Shown: positions 38,375-47,487, numbered from the stretch's first letter. The stretch is DNA of 54,689 nucleotides from Lacrimispora celerecrescens (GCF_000732605.1 NZ_JPME01000037.1:1-54689), one strand, 5' to 3'. Numbers and translations: made by a program. The notes: a model not told the origin generated them from the letters alone.

Positions 38375-39584
38375 AAAAAAGATTGATTGTCATTGTTTTG
38401 GATGGATTCGGCATCGGAGCCATGGAAGATGCACGTCTTGCCAGGCCTGGAGATGAAAAGGCTAATACCTTAAGAAGCATTCTGAAGGACTACCCCGATC
38501 TAAAGCTCCCGACACTGGAAAAGCTGGGGCTTATGAATGCCTATGGAGAGGAAAGCACCTCCATGAAATTCTCACTTAAAGCAAATTTCGGAAGCTGCGG
38601 GCTCATGCATTATGGAGCAGACACGTTTATGGGCCACCAGGAAATTATGGGAACACTCCCGAAAAAACCGGAAGTCCATCCCTTCCAGGAAAAAGCAGAA
38701 GCAGTAAAAGTACATTTGGAGGCAAATGGACATCAGGTAAAAGTCATCGAACGGCAGGGGCTGCGCTATTTACTGGTAGACCAATACGTAACTGTAGCAG
38801 ATAATCTAGAAGCAGACTTGGGGATGTGCTATAACGTAACAGCTCCTTTGGATCTGATCTCCTTTGAAGAGGAATATGCCATAGCAAGAAAGGTTCGGGA
38901 AGTAGTAACCGTAGGCCGGGTAATTGTGTTTGGCGGAACCGGAAATACCATAGAAGACCTCTGGAATGCTGAAGAGGTGAAACAAGGCCGTTTCATCGGC
39001 ATTGCGTCTGCAAAATCCAAATCCTACGATCATGGCTACCAATGCAGGCACTTAGGCTATGGGGTGGATCAAAAGGTACAGGCCCCCACGATTCTGACAA
39101 ATGCAGGGTTTGACTGTACCTGATTGGAAAAGTAGCGGATATTGTATCCAATGATAAGGGACTGAGTATTTCCTGCGTGCCCACACAGGAAGTAATGGAC
39201 CTTACCTTCCGGGAAACAGAAGCCATAACTCAGGGCTTTTTATGTACCAATGTACAGGAAACGGACTTAGCCGGACATTCCCAGTCCACTATGACCTATA
39301 AAAAAATCCTGGAAATAGCAGATCAGGGAATCAGCAGACTTTTACCAGAGCTGACTGCCCAGGACATTCTGGTGATCATGGCCGACCATGGAAATGATCC
39401 CAATATCGGTCACAGTAAGCATACCAGGGAGCGTGTCCCGCTTCTTGTTTATAAAAAAGGAATAACAGGAAGAAACCTGGGAAAAAGAAAAACCCTCTCT
39501 GACATAGGTGCAACCGTTTGTGATTATTTTGGCACAGGCGCTCCGCAAAACGGAGAATCCTTCCTGCCGCTTTTAAAAGATTAA
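38371..39584 (+). pseudogene. yhfW: YhfW-like phosphopentomutase-family protein, broken by a 1-nt frameshift
   Basis: An alkaline-phosphatase-superfamily mutase. The first frame has VLDGFGIGAMEDA and the nucleophile threonine T85 in DTFMGHQEIMG, the same number as in Bacillus phosphopentomutase. The frame ends early at 39123. If one G is restored between 39114 and 39115 (GAC-GTG-TAC), it reads through as GFDVYLIGKVADIV and into the metal-binding part (MADHGNDPNIGHSKHTRERVP). The repaired protein is 404 residues. It resembles DeoB but sits in the yhf context, so another sugar- or amino-phosphate is likely the substrate. Confidence 0.82.
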
Positions 39585-39598
39585 TACTAGATATTTAA

Positions 39599-39649
39599 AA
39601 AAGAACCATGAGGGGAGACGGCTAATGCCGCTCCCCTCATGGTTCTTTT
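39599..39649. terminator. Bidirectional terminator between the yhf-like cluster and glmS
   Basis: AAAAGAACCATGAGGGGAG (39599-39617) pairs perfectly with CTCCCCTCATGGTTCTTTT (39631-39649). T runs face both ways, serving the convergent genes on each side. Confidence 0.95.
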
Positions 39650-39671
39650 CAAGTTTTCTTACCCGATAAGA

Positions 39672-41489
39672 TTACTCAACTGTCACGGACTTCGCTAAAT
39701 TCCTTGGCTGATCCACATCCAAATCTTTTCCCACAGAAGCATAATATGCAATAAGCTGCAGCACGACTGCTATGGGAAATACAGTAAACCGGTCGCCGAT
39801 ATCCGGAATGTTGATCTGAACATCAGCGATCCCAGGTTCGATCTTTGATTTCTCCTTTGTCAATAAAATAACAAATGCACCTCTTGCTTTTACTTCCCTG
39901 ATATTGGAGACGGTTTTTGAAAAGATCTTCTCCTGGGTTGCAATGGCGATTACAGGAACCTGATCCGTTATAAGAGCAATGGTTCCGTGTTTCAATTCTC
40001 CTGCTGCATAGGCATCTGCATGGATATAGGAAATTTCTTTTAATTTCAAAGCACCTTCCAAGGAAAAGGCGTAATCCAGACCACGTCCGATAAAAAAGGC
40101 ATCCGGCTTATTGATCAAGTGTGTCACCAAAGCCTTTACCTCATCCCTTTTTTCAATCATGGCTTCCATGGCGGGTATGGCGTCAAGCAGCTGCTTTATA
40201 AAGTCCCCGGCTTCCTCCCGGTCATAATTGCCCCGGACAAAGGCCATGCGGCAGCATACCATATAAAGAGCAGCCAGCTGGACAGAATATGCTTTGGTGC
40301 TGGCAACCGCAATTTCAGGGCCTGCATGGGTATAAAGAACGTAATCGCTTTCCCTGGCTATGGTAGACCCCTTAACATTGACCACAGAAAGAGTCGCAGC
40401 CCCACAGGCCTTCGCCAGCCGTAGAGCTGCCAGGGTATCAATGGTTTCCCCGGACTGGGATATGATGATGACCAGGGTTTTACTGTCGATGAGCGGAGTG
40501 TCATAACGGAATTCAGAAGCGATGGAAACCGTAACAGGGATCCGAAGGAGCGGTTCCATAAGAGCTCTGGCCACCATCCCTGCATGCATGGCAGTACCGC
40601 AGGCCACAATATGAACCTGACTGCACTGTTTTAATACGGTATCAGGTATTCCGTCATCGCCAAAATCCGGAAGCCCTTTTACCAGACGTGGCAATATGGT
40701 GTTCTTAAGAGCCTCAGGCTGCTCGTGGATCTCCTTCAGCATAAAATGGGGAAATCCATTCTTCATAGCCGCATCCATATTCCAGTTTACCTCCATCAGT
40801 TCCGGTACCTCTTCCTGATGCTTAAGGTTATAAAGATGTACCTTATAGGAGGTGAGTTTTACAATATGATTTTCCGGAACCACAAAATACTGCCTGGTAT
40901 AAGGAATGAGGGCAGTTAAGTCTGAGGCTACAAAAGAACCGGATCTTGTATAGGCCACCACCAGTGGGCTGACATTACGGATCGCATAAATATCCCCTGG
41001 ATGATCCTCAAACATTACACAAAAGCTGAAAGAGCCTTTTAAATAGGCAGCTAGTTTTGAAATAGCTTCTACAGGATCTCCCTGATAAATGCTTTCTAAA
41101 ACCCAGGCAGCTACCTCACTGTCGGTTTCAGAGCGGAGTTTTCCTTCCAGATGAAAATCCACGGTCAGCTGATGATAATTTTCTATGATGCCGTTATGAA
41201 CCAGCGTGATCCGTCCGGCCCGATGAGGATGAGTGTTCTCGGTCGTTACACCACCATGAGTTGCCCACCTGGTATGTCCAAGACCGCAATGGGACACCCC
41301 TGTGATTCCTTTGCATTCTTCTTTTAAATTCGATACTTTTCCTGTATGTCTGATCAGACGGGTATGGGAATTCTCCATAAAGAGAGCAATGCCGGCACTG
41401 TCATAGCCCCGGTATTCCAGCTGAGATAATCCATCAAGTAATATTTTTTTAGAGTCTAAAGGTCCGGTATATCCAATTATTCCACACAT
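39672..41489 (-). CDS. glmS: Glutamine-fructose-6-phosphate aminotransferase (isomerising)
   Basis: A 605-residue enzyme making glucosamine-6-phosphate, the entry to amino-sugar and peptidoglycan synthesis. The N-terminal glutaminase begins MCGIIGYTG, with Cys2 as nucleophile, and carries HTRWATHG. Two SIS sugar-binding domains follow (SQSGETIDTLAALR), and the C-terminus DQPRNLAKSVTVE is diagnostic. AAGGAG lies 10 nt before the ATG. Expression is controlled by the upstream ribozyme. It is convergent with the yhf-like cluster and shares its terminator. Confidence 0.97.
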   Translation of the reverse strand: MCGIIGYTGPLDSKKILLDGLSQLEYRGYDSAGIALFMENSHTRLIRHTGKVSNLKEECKGITGVSHCGLGHTRWATHGGVTTENTHPHRAGRITLVHNGIIENYHQLTVDFHLEGKLRSETDSEVAAWVLESIYQGDPVEAISKLAAYLKGSFSFCVMFEDHPGDIYAIRNVSPLVVAYTRSGSFVASDLTALIPYTRQYFVVPENHIVKLTSYKVHLYNLKHQEEVPELMEVNWNMDAAMKNGFPHFMLKEIHEQPEALKNTILPRLVKGLPDFGDDGIPDTVLKQCSQVHIVACGTAMHAGMVARALMEPLLRIPVTVSIASEFRYDTPLIDSKTLVIIISQSGETIDTLAALRLAKACGAATLSVVNVKGSTIARESDYVLYTHAGPEIAVASTKAYSVQLAALYMVCCRMAFVRGNYDREEAGDFIKQLLDAIPAMEAMIEKRDEVKALVTHLINKPDAFFIGRGLDYAFSLEGALKLKEISYIHADAYAAGELKHGTIALITDQVPVIAIATQEKIFSKTVSNIREVKARGAFVILLTKEKSKIEPGIADVQINIPDIGDRFTVFPIAVVLQLIAYYASVGKDLDVDQPRNLAKSVTVE

Positions 41490-41550
41490 AATTTCGCAAT
41501 CTCCTTAATCAATTCTTTTATGTCTGCATCTGTTCTTAAAAATGGCAAAC

Positions 41551-41597
41551 AAAAAACAAGCTGTCTGGCTCCAGATTTTAAAAACGGCAGCTTTTTT
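41551..41597. other. Hairpin between the glmS ribozyme and glmS
   Basis: AAGCTG (41558-41563) and CAGCTT (41588-41593) pair, flanked by A and T runs so that it resembles a weak terminator on either strand. It lies in the glmS 5' untranslated region, between the ribozyme and the start codon, and could attenuate transcription. Confidence 0.35.
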
Positions 41598-41609
41598 ATC
41601 ACATTCAGT

Positions 41610-41791
41610 TCTATGTCTCCGGTTCCAACGCGTTTGTTTTGCAGTTACCCGCATATTTCACGTAGGATACACGCCCGGAGGGGCATGGAAGGGCATCCGC
41701 CGAATATTCGATAACCCTTCACCTCGTCAACCTTTGATGCCATTTTTCTATAGAAAAATGTTCACGATCGCATCAACTGGTGCATGGCGCT
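41610..41791 (-). ncRNA. glmS self-cleaving ribozyme
   Basis: On the minus strand the cleavage site A|GCGCC falls between 41791 and 41790. The conserved core GACGAGGTGAAGGGTTATCG (about 41728-41709) and CGGCGGATGCCC follow, as in known glmS ribozymes. Glucosamine-6-phosphate acts as cofactor for cleavage, which destabilises the mRNA and lowers GlmS. The 3' limit is approximate, since the peripheral stems are variable. Confidence 0.92.
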
Positions 41792-41809
41792 TAGCTTTGC
41801 TATTGTCAT
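41762..41809 (-). CDS. Candidate 15-codon leader ORF overlapping the glmS ribozyme
   Basis: On the minus strand AGGAGG is followed after 5 nt by an ATG and an open frame MTIAKLSAMHQLMRS ending in TGA. Codon 7 (AGC) contains the ribozyme cleavage site after its first base. The binding site is as strong as any in the window. No family is recognisable; a regulatory rather than protein role is likelier. Confidence 0.4.
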   Translation of the reverse strand: MTIAKLSAMHQLMRS

Positions 41810-41835
41810 TTATGCCTCCTTCATAAATCTAGTTT

Positions 41836-41864
41836 ATTATAGCCTTTGATCGTTTGTGCGTCAA
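41836..41864 (-). promoter_or_regulatory. Promoter of glmS
   Basis: On the minus strand a -35 TTGACG (41864-41859), 17-bp spacer and perfect -10 TATAAT (41841-41836) place the transcription start near 41829, about 38 nt before the ribozyme cleavage site. Confidence 0.85.
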
Positions 41865-41960
41865 TACCATGATTTACAATCATTTTACGAAAAGCTTCTT
41901 TTTCATTTTACATCAATTCTATAAAATGAGTTTTAGATATGCAGAAAGGAACAGTGACCT

Positions 41961-43061
41961 ATGGCAAGTTTGTCTTTTGTAAATGTATGCAAAACCTATA
42001 AAAACGGCCTCACCGTTGTTAAGGATTTTAATCTTGATATCAAAGACAGGGAATTTTTAATCCTGGTTGGCCCATCCGGCTGCGGGAAATCTATGACACT
42101 TCGCATGATCGCAGGGCTAGAAGACATTACTTCCGGCGAATTGTGGATAGACGGGCAGCTTATGAATATGACAAGCCCCCAAAGCAGGGACTTATCCATG
42201 GTATTCCAGTCTTACGCCCTTTATCCCCATTTAACGGTCTACCAGAATATGGCCTTCGGCTTAAAGGTACATAAAGTCCCGAAGGACGAAATAGAAAAAC
42301 GAGTAGGGCGTGCGGCGGAAATCCTTCATATCAGCCATTTGCTTGACCGGAAGCCTTCTGCCTTATCAGGAGGGCAGAAGCAGCGGGTTGCCATTGGAAG
42401 CGTGATTGTCCGCCAGCCAAAAGCTTATTTAATGGACGAACCTCTGTCCAATCTGGATGCCAAGCTGCGGTCACAGATGCGCGTAGAGCTTGCTAAAATC
42501 CACAGAGAACTGGGAGCAACCATCATTTACGTCACCCATGACCAGGTAGAGGCAATGACCCTTGGAACCAGGATTGTAGTCATGAACAGCGGGGTAATCC
42601 AGCAGGCTGCATCTCCGAATGACATCTATGAGAATCCTGTTAATAAATTTGTGGCTGGCTTTATCGGTTCCCCTTCCATGAATTTCTTCCCTGTCTGGGT
42701 AGCGCGAAGAGGAGAGAAGATCTGCCTGGAATTTGGTAAAAACAAGCTGATTGCCAACGAAATCTGCTCAAAACGGCTGGTGGAAGACGGTTATGTGGGA
42801 AGGCGTGTTTACTTAGGGATCCGGCCAGAAGACTTCCATGAAGAAGGACCAGAAGAACAGAAGATCTTATTCGATGTGGAGATGAAAGAGGTCCTTGGGG
42901 CGGAGATATTATTCCATGGCCGAATCAACAGAGAGGAGATCTGTGTACGGTTAAGTCCCAATGTTAAGGCAGAACCCGGAGAACGTTTACCGGTTTATGT
43001 AGATATGGACCGGATTAAACTGTTCGATATGGATACAGAGCAAAATATTATATACGTTTAA
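41961..43061 (+). CDS. ugpC: ABC transporter ATP-binding protein, UgpC/MsmK type
   Basis: A 366-residue sugar-type ABC ATPase. Walker A is GPSGCGKS (with Met where Thr usually follows), the signature is LSGGQKQRVAIG, and Walker B is AYLMDEPLSNLD with the following switch histidine in VTHDQ. The C-terminal third is a regulatory TOBE/MOI-like domain (YLGIRPEDF). With the three downstream genes it forms a complete importer. The substrate glycerol-3-phosphate or a related phosphodiester is inferred from the solute-binding protein and the ugpQ remnant. It is divergent from glmS. Confidence 0.85.
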   Translation: MASLSFVNVCKTYKNGLTVVKDFNLDIKDREFLILVGPSGCGKSMTLRMIAGLEDITSGELWIDGQLMNMTSPQSRDLSMVFQSYALYPHLTVYQNMAFGLKVHKVPKDEIEKRVGRAAEILHISHLLDRKPSALSGGQKQRVAIGSVIVRQPKAYLMDEPLSNLDAKLRSQMRVELAKIHRELGATIIYVTHDQVEAMTLGTRIVVMNSGVIQQAASPNDIYENPVNKFVAGFIGSPSMNFFPVWVARRGEKICLEFGKNKLIANEICSKRLVEDGYVGRRVYLGIRPEDFHEEGPEEQKILFDVEMKEVLGAEILFHGRINREEICVRLSPNVKAEPGERLPVYVDMDRIKLFDMDTEQNIIYV

Positions 43062-43072
43062 GGAGCCTTCTT

Positions 43073-43939
43073 ATGAACATAAAAACCTTTGTGAAGAAAG
43101 CAGGGCCTTATGTCTATATGGTCCCGGCTATGGCAGTATTTGCAGTATTCTTGTTTTTCCCGTTTTTCAAGACTATATATTTAAGTCTATATAAAACCAA
43201 TAAAATGGGCCAGGCCAAGCTTTACGTCGGTCTTTTAAACTATGCTGACTTATTAAATTCCCCGTCTTTTTTCAACAGCCTCTTAGTGACAGCGATATTT
43301 GTTGTAATCGTCGTATCAGTAAGCATGCTTTTAGGGCTCATTGCTGCTGTCCTTTGCAGCAAAACCTTTCCCGGGATCCGGATCTTCAGCACTGCATACG
43401 CACTTCCAATGGCCATTGCTTCCAGTTCCGCGGCCATGATATTTAAAATCATGCTTCATCCTTCCATAGGAATTGTTAATAAGATCCTGGGATTCCATAT
43501 TAACTGGATCAGCGACCCCAAGTATGCACTGGCCTGTGTTGCCCTGCTGACAGCCTGGTTAAACAGCGGAATTAACTTTCTTTATTTCAGTGCAGGGCTT
43601 AGCAATATTGATGAGACTATTTATGAAAGAGCCTCTGTGGATGGGGCAAATTCCATTCAACGATTTTTCTTCCTGACCCTTCCCGGCTTAAGCCCTATTA
43701 TGTTTTACACCCTGGTGGTCAATATTATCCAGGCATTCCAGTCCTTTGGCCAGGTTAAGGTCCTCACTCAGGGCGGACCCGGAGAATCTACTAATTTAAT
43801 CGTTTACTCCATATACCGGGACGCCTTTTTTAACTACCGCTTCGGGAGCGCAGCCGCCCAGTCCGTGCTGTTGTTCCTCATCATCATGATCCTCACCTTA
43901 TGTATGTTCCGTCTGGAAAAGAAGGGGGTAAGCTATTGA
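43073..43939 (+). CDS. ugpA: ABC transporter permease, UgpA type
   Basis: A 288-residue inner-membrane permease with six predicted spans. The EAA loop that docks onto the ATPase reads ERASVDGANSIQRFFFLTLP. The order ATPase-permease-permease-binding protein and the TQGGPGESTNLIVYSIY motif fit the carbohydrate uptake (CUT1) group. It starts 11 nt after the ATPase stop and overlaps the next start by 1 nt. Confidence 0.87.
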   Translation: MNIKTFVKKAGPYVYMVPAMAVFAVFLFFPFFKTIYLSLYKTNKMGQAKLYVGLLNYADLLNSPSFFNSLLVTAIFVVIVVSVSMLLGLIAAVLCSKTFPGIRIFSTAYALPMAIASSSAAMIFKIMLHPSIGIVNKILGFHINWISDPKYALACVALLTAWLNSGINFLYFSAGLSNIDETIYERASVDGANSIQRFFFLTLPGLSPIMFYTLVVNIIQAFQSFGQVKVLTQGGPGESTNLIVYSIYRDAFFNYRFGSAAAQSVLLFLIIMILTLCMFRLEKKGVSY

Positions 43940-44847
43940 TGGATTCCGTAATTACTACCGCAGCCAAAGAAATAAACCGGGACGAACTGGAGAAACTGAA
44001 ACGGTCCGCCACTCAGAAGGCACTTTTTCGCAGAAGGGCAGGAAAGTTTGCTCTGGTCATCGTAAATCTGGCCATGTCCATTTTTGTACTGCTTCCGCTT
44101 TTATATGCGGTCAGCATTGCATTCATGCCTTCCAGTGAGCTGTTCACAACAGAGATGAACTTAATCCCCGGAAATCCGACCCTTGAGAATTTTCGTCAAG
44201 CCATGGTTAAAATTCCTTTAAACCGGTTTATTGTCAATTCCTTTTTCGTGGCAGGCTGTATCACATTTGGACAGATCCTGTCCTGCTCCCTGGCGGCATT
44301 TTCCTTCTCGTTTCTGGATTTTAAGGGTAAAAACCTTTTGTTCATGGTTGTCATGGCTACCATGATGATACCGGGAGAGGCCACCATCATCTCAAACTAT
44401 TTAACTGTAAGCGGGCTGCATTGGCTTGACAGCTATAATGTTTTAATCATTCCTTATCTTACCTCAGCAATGGGTATTTTCCTATTTCGTCAGTTTTATA
44501 AATCTTTTCCAATATCCTTATATGAGTCAGCAAGGATTGACGGTTGTTCCAACTTAAGATTTATTTACAGCATCCTGATCCCACTTACCAAGTCTGCAAT
44601 CGGTGCTATGGCAGTCTATACCTTTATCAATGCTTGGAACATGTATATGTGGCCTCTTCTCGTTACCGGTTCCGACCGTATGAGAACGGTTCAGATTGGA
44701 ATTGGAATGTTAGACAGCGTGGACTCTCAGTCCATCTCTATGATGATCGCAGGTGTTGTCATGATCATCATTCCATCTATCTCTGTTTTTATCGCAGGGC
44801 AGAGACAGTTGATCCGTGGAATGTTCTCAGGAGCAGTCAAAGGCTGA
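43939..44847 (+). CDS. ugpE: ABC transporter permease, UgpE type
   Basis: A 302-residue permease with six spans and the EAA loop ESARIDGCSNLRFIYSILIP. A cytoplasmic N-terminal tail of about 35 residues precedes the first span. The ATG at 43939, sharing its A with the previous TGA and preceded by AAGGGGG, is preferred over in-frame codons inside the previous gene. It pairs with the UgpA-type subunit to form the channel. Confidence 0.87.
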   Translation: MDSVITTAAKEINRDELEKLKRSATQKALFRRRAGKFALVIVNLAMSIFVLLPLLYAVSIAFMPSSELFTTEMNLIPGNPTLENFRQAMVKIPLNRFIVNSFFVAGCITFGQILSCSLAAFSFSFLDFKGKNLLFMVVMATMMIPGEATIISNYLTVSGLHWLDSYNVLIIPYLTSAMGIFLFRQFYKSFPISLYESARIDGCSNLRFIYSILIPLTKSAIGAMAVYTFINAWNMYMWPLLVTGSDRMRTVQIGIGMLDSVDSQSISMMIAGVVMIIIPSISVFIAGQRQLIRGMFSGAVKG

Positions 44848-44913
44848 CCTGATTCAGAGGTTCGATAAGCCAAGGCTATCGAATATACAAAAAAAAAATT
44901 TGGAGGAAAGAAG

Positions 44914-46308
44914 ATGAAGAAAAGAACACTTGCCATGTGTATGGCAGTCATGATGGCAGCAGGAGCATTGTCCGGCTGTGCCAAGCAGACAGGAACAGAG
45001 ACGAATAGTGCCAGCTCACCGGCTGCGGAAACTCAGACAACTGCTGCCCAGATTGCTGAAAGCTCTGACAGCCCGAAAGACACCACCATAACATTCTGGC
45101 ATTCCATGGGAGGCGTAAACGGAGAAGCCATCGATACTCTTGTAAAGAAGTTCAATAAAGAAAACACTTCCGGAATAACCGTAGAAGCCCAGTATCAGGG
45201 CAGCTATGACGATGCCATCAACAAGCTGAAAAGTGCTCAGATCGGCAATATGGGCGCTGATCTGGTTCAGATTTATGACATCGGTACCCGTTTCATGATC
45301 GATTCCGGCTGGGTCATTCCCATGCAGGAGCTGATCGACGAGGACCATTGGGATTTAACTCAGGTGGAACCAAACATTGCAGCCTATTACACAGTAAGCG
45401 GAAATTTGTATTCCATGCCTTTTAATTCCTCCACCCCAATTCTTTATTATAATAAAGATATCTTTACGAAAGCCGGTATTGCGGATATTCCTGACAGCCT
45501 TCCGGGGATTGAAAGAATCGGTGACGATCTTATAAACAAGGGCGGAGCCGGAGAGGTGATTTCCTTAGGTATTTATGGCTGGTTCTTCGAGCAATTCACC
45601 TGCAAACAGCAGGCTTATTATGCCGACAATGGAAATGGAAGAGAAGATGCGGCAACGGCAGTCGATTTCGATAAAAACGGAGCTGGTGTAAAGACCTTAG
45701 CAGCATGGAAAGACTTATCGGATAAGGGTTATGCACCGAATGTGGGTCGAGGCGGTGATGCAGGGCTTGCTGACTTCAGTGCAGGAAAAGCAGCCATGAC
45801 TCTGGGCTCCACCGCATCTTTAAAACAGATATTAAACGATGTGAACGGCAAATTTGAAGTGGGAACTGCATATTTTCCTAAAGTAAGCGACGATGATAAA
45901 GGCGGCGTTTCCATTGGCGGAGGTTCCTTATGGGCATTAAACAATGAGGATCCTGCAAAGCAGCAGGCTGTATGGAAATTTGTAAAATTTCTGGTTTCCC
46001 CGGAAAGCCAGGCCTACTGGAACTCCCAGACCGGTTATTTCCCTGTCACGGTTGCCGCTCATAATGAAGCCGTGTTCAAAGACAACATTGCAAAATACCC
46101 TCAGTTTAAAACAGCCATTGACCAGCTTCATGATTCCACACCTCAGTCTGCCGGAGCACTCCTTAGTGTATTCCCTGAAGCAAGGCAGATCGTGGAAACA
46201 GAGATCGAGAACATGATCAACAACAAAGGGACCCCGGAAGATACCGTTGCTAAGATGGCAGAAAGCATCAATAAGTCCATTGAAGACTATAATCTTATTA
46301 ACAACTAG
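44914..46308 (+). CDS. ugpB: Extracellular solute-binding lipoprotein, UgpB type
   Basis: A 464-residue cluster B binding protein. The signal peptide ends in the lipobox LSGC with lipidated C22, followed by a Ser/Thr/Ala-rich linker to about residue 50. The mature domain starts TITFWHSMGGVNGEAIDTL, characteristic of UgpB-like glycerol-3-phosphate binders, and has PFNSSTPILYYNKDIF. The ribosome binding site GGAGG follows an A9 run at 44890-44898 that could be slippery for replication. The remnant of a glycerophosphodiesterase gene directly downstream supports a glycerophosphodiester role. Confidence 0.86.
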   Translation: MKKRTLAMCMAVMMAAGALSGCAKQTGTETNSASSPAAETQTTAAQIAESSDSPKDTTITFWHSMGGVNGEAIDTLVKKFNKENTSGITVEAQYQGSYDDAINKLKSAQIGNMGADLVQIYDIGTRFMIDSGWVIPMQELIDEDHWDLTQVEPNIAAYYTVSGNLYSMPFNSSTPILYYNKDIFTKAGIADIPDSLPGIERIGDDLINKGGAGEVISLGIYGWFFEQFTCKQQAYYADNGNGREDAATAVDFDKNGAGVKTLAAWKDLSDKGYAPNVGRGGDAGLADFSAGKAAMTLGSTASLKQILNDVNGKFEVGTAYFPKVSDDDKGGVSIGGGSLWALNNEDPAKQQAVWKFVKFLVSPESQAYWNSQTGYFPVTVAAHNEAVFKDNIAKYPQFKTAIDQLHDSTPQSAGALLSVFPEARQIVETEIENMINNKGTPEDTVAKMAESINKSIEDYNLINN

Positions 46309-46334
46309 ATAACACTTAGGAAGGATATTGACAG

Positions 46335-46625
46335 ATGAGAACAAAAAACTGGATATACAGATGACAAAAGATGGAAGACTGGCTGCGATACACGATCTTC
46401 CGCTACAAAGGAATTGAGAAGGAATAAAAAAAGCTGGATTGGAGGGTAGAGTCATCTATTCCTCCTTCCATCACCCCAGCATTGTGAAAGTAAAGAAATT
46501 AAATCCAAAACGTTTGGACCGTAAATGATAAAAGCATGATGGAAAACCTTGCAGAACAGGGAATTGAAGCGATCATTACTAATTACCCAGATATTGCAAA
46601 AGAAATTGTAGAAAAGAAAGGATGA
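46335..46625 (+). pseudogene. ugpQ: Decayed glycerophosphodiester phosphodiesterase (ugpQ) remnant
   Basis: Three pieces of a GDPD protein survive out of about 240 residues. The first (from 46346) reads KLDIQMTKDGRLAAIHD and then meets a stop at 46415. The second (from 46442) reads GRVIYSSFHHPSIVKVKKLN. The third, in another frame (from 46515), reads WTVNDKSMMENLAEQGIEAI, then IITNYPD, and ends at 46625. The conserved GDPD order is kept while the central part, including catalytic residues, is deleted. This is a true degraded gene, unlike the single-base breaks elsewhere. It would have cleaved glycerophosphodiesters to glycerol-3-phosphate for the adjacent transporter system. Confidence 0.82.
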
Positions 46626-46629
46626 TCAT

Positions 46630-47487
46630 ATGATACGATTAGTCGCATCTGATATGGATGGAACTCTTTTAAACCGGTATGGAAAGGTTTCCCCCTTAAA
46701 TATTGCCGCCATTGAAGCACTTAGGCGGAAGAACATCGGTTTTGTCGTCTGCACAGGCAGAAACTTTGCCGATGCTTCCGCCCCCCTAAAGGAAGCTGGA
46801 ATTTCCTGTGACATCATTTGCATGAACGGAGCCGCCGTTTTTGATAGCTGTGGAAGACAATTGAGAAAACAACCGCTGTTTAAAGCCCAGGTAAACCGCA
46901 TTCTTAACATTTGCCGGCCGTTTTCAGTTCTATATGATTTTATGACAGAAGAGGGGAGTTACACCACCTCTACTATGGAAGAATTTCGGAAAAGCTTTGA
47001 GGATAAGATTTTTCTCCCCATGGTTTCCGATGAGCATACCTATGAGACCATTGCGAAGCGGTTTCGTTTTACAACGGAGGATGTACTGCTTGGATCATCA
47101 TGGGAGATTTATAAAATGTCTGTTGTCCATGAAAACCCAGAGGTCTTAAGGCAGATTCGCTATGCTTTAGATAGAGAAGAAGGAATCTCAGTTGCTTCAT
47201 CGGCCCCTTCCAATCTGGAGCTGACGCACATCGGTGCGCAAAAGGGATCTGTTCTGATGGAATATGCAGCAAGCACCAACATCCATCCAAGAGAAATCCT
47301 TGCCATTGGAGACAGTGAAAACGACCTTTCCATGCTCACCCTTCCCCTGGGATATACCATTGCCATGGGCAATGCCTCGGAAATAATAAAACGCAGTGCA
47401 CGCCTTATAACCCGAACGAATGATGAGGATGGGGTTGCTATTGCCATAGACGCCTTGGTCATTTCTGAAGCAGCCGCAATCTATTGA
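46630..47487 (+). CDS. HAD-superfamily Cof-type sugar phosphatase
   Basis: A 285-residue haloacid-dehalogenase phosphatase of the Cof/YidA group. Motif I is DMDGTLL with nucleophile D8 and acid D10. Motif II is VVCTGR. Motifs III/IV are the lysine-containing GAQKGSVLMEYA and AIGDSENDLSML. A C2-type cap lies at about 85-190. Such enzymes dephosphorylate sugar phosphates or flavin/PLP compounds; the specificity is unknown. It starts 4 nt after the ugpQ remnant and probably belongs to the ugp operon. Confidence 0.87.
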   Translation: MIRLVASDMDGTLLNRYGKVSPLNIAAIEALRRKNIGFVVCTGRNFADASAPLKEAGISCDIICMNGAAVFDSCGRQLRKQPLFKAQVNRILNICRPFSVLYDFMTEEGSYTTSTMEEFRKSFEDKIFLPMVSDEHTYETIAKRFRFTTEDVLLGSSWEIYKMSVVHENPEVLRQIRYALDREEGISVASSAPSNLELTHIGAQKGSVLMEYAASTNIHPREILAIGDSENDLSMLTLPLGYTIAMGNASEIIKRSARLITRTNDEDGVAIAIDALVISEAAAIY

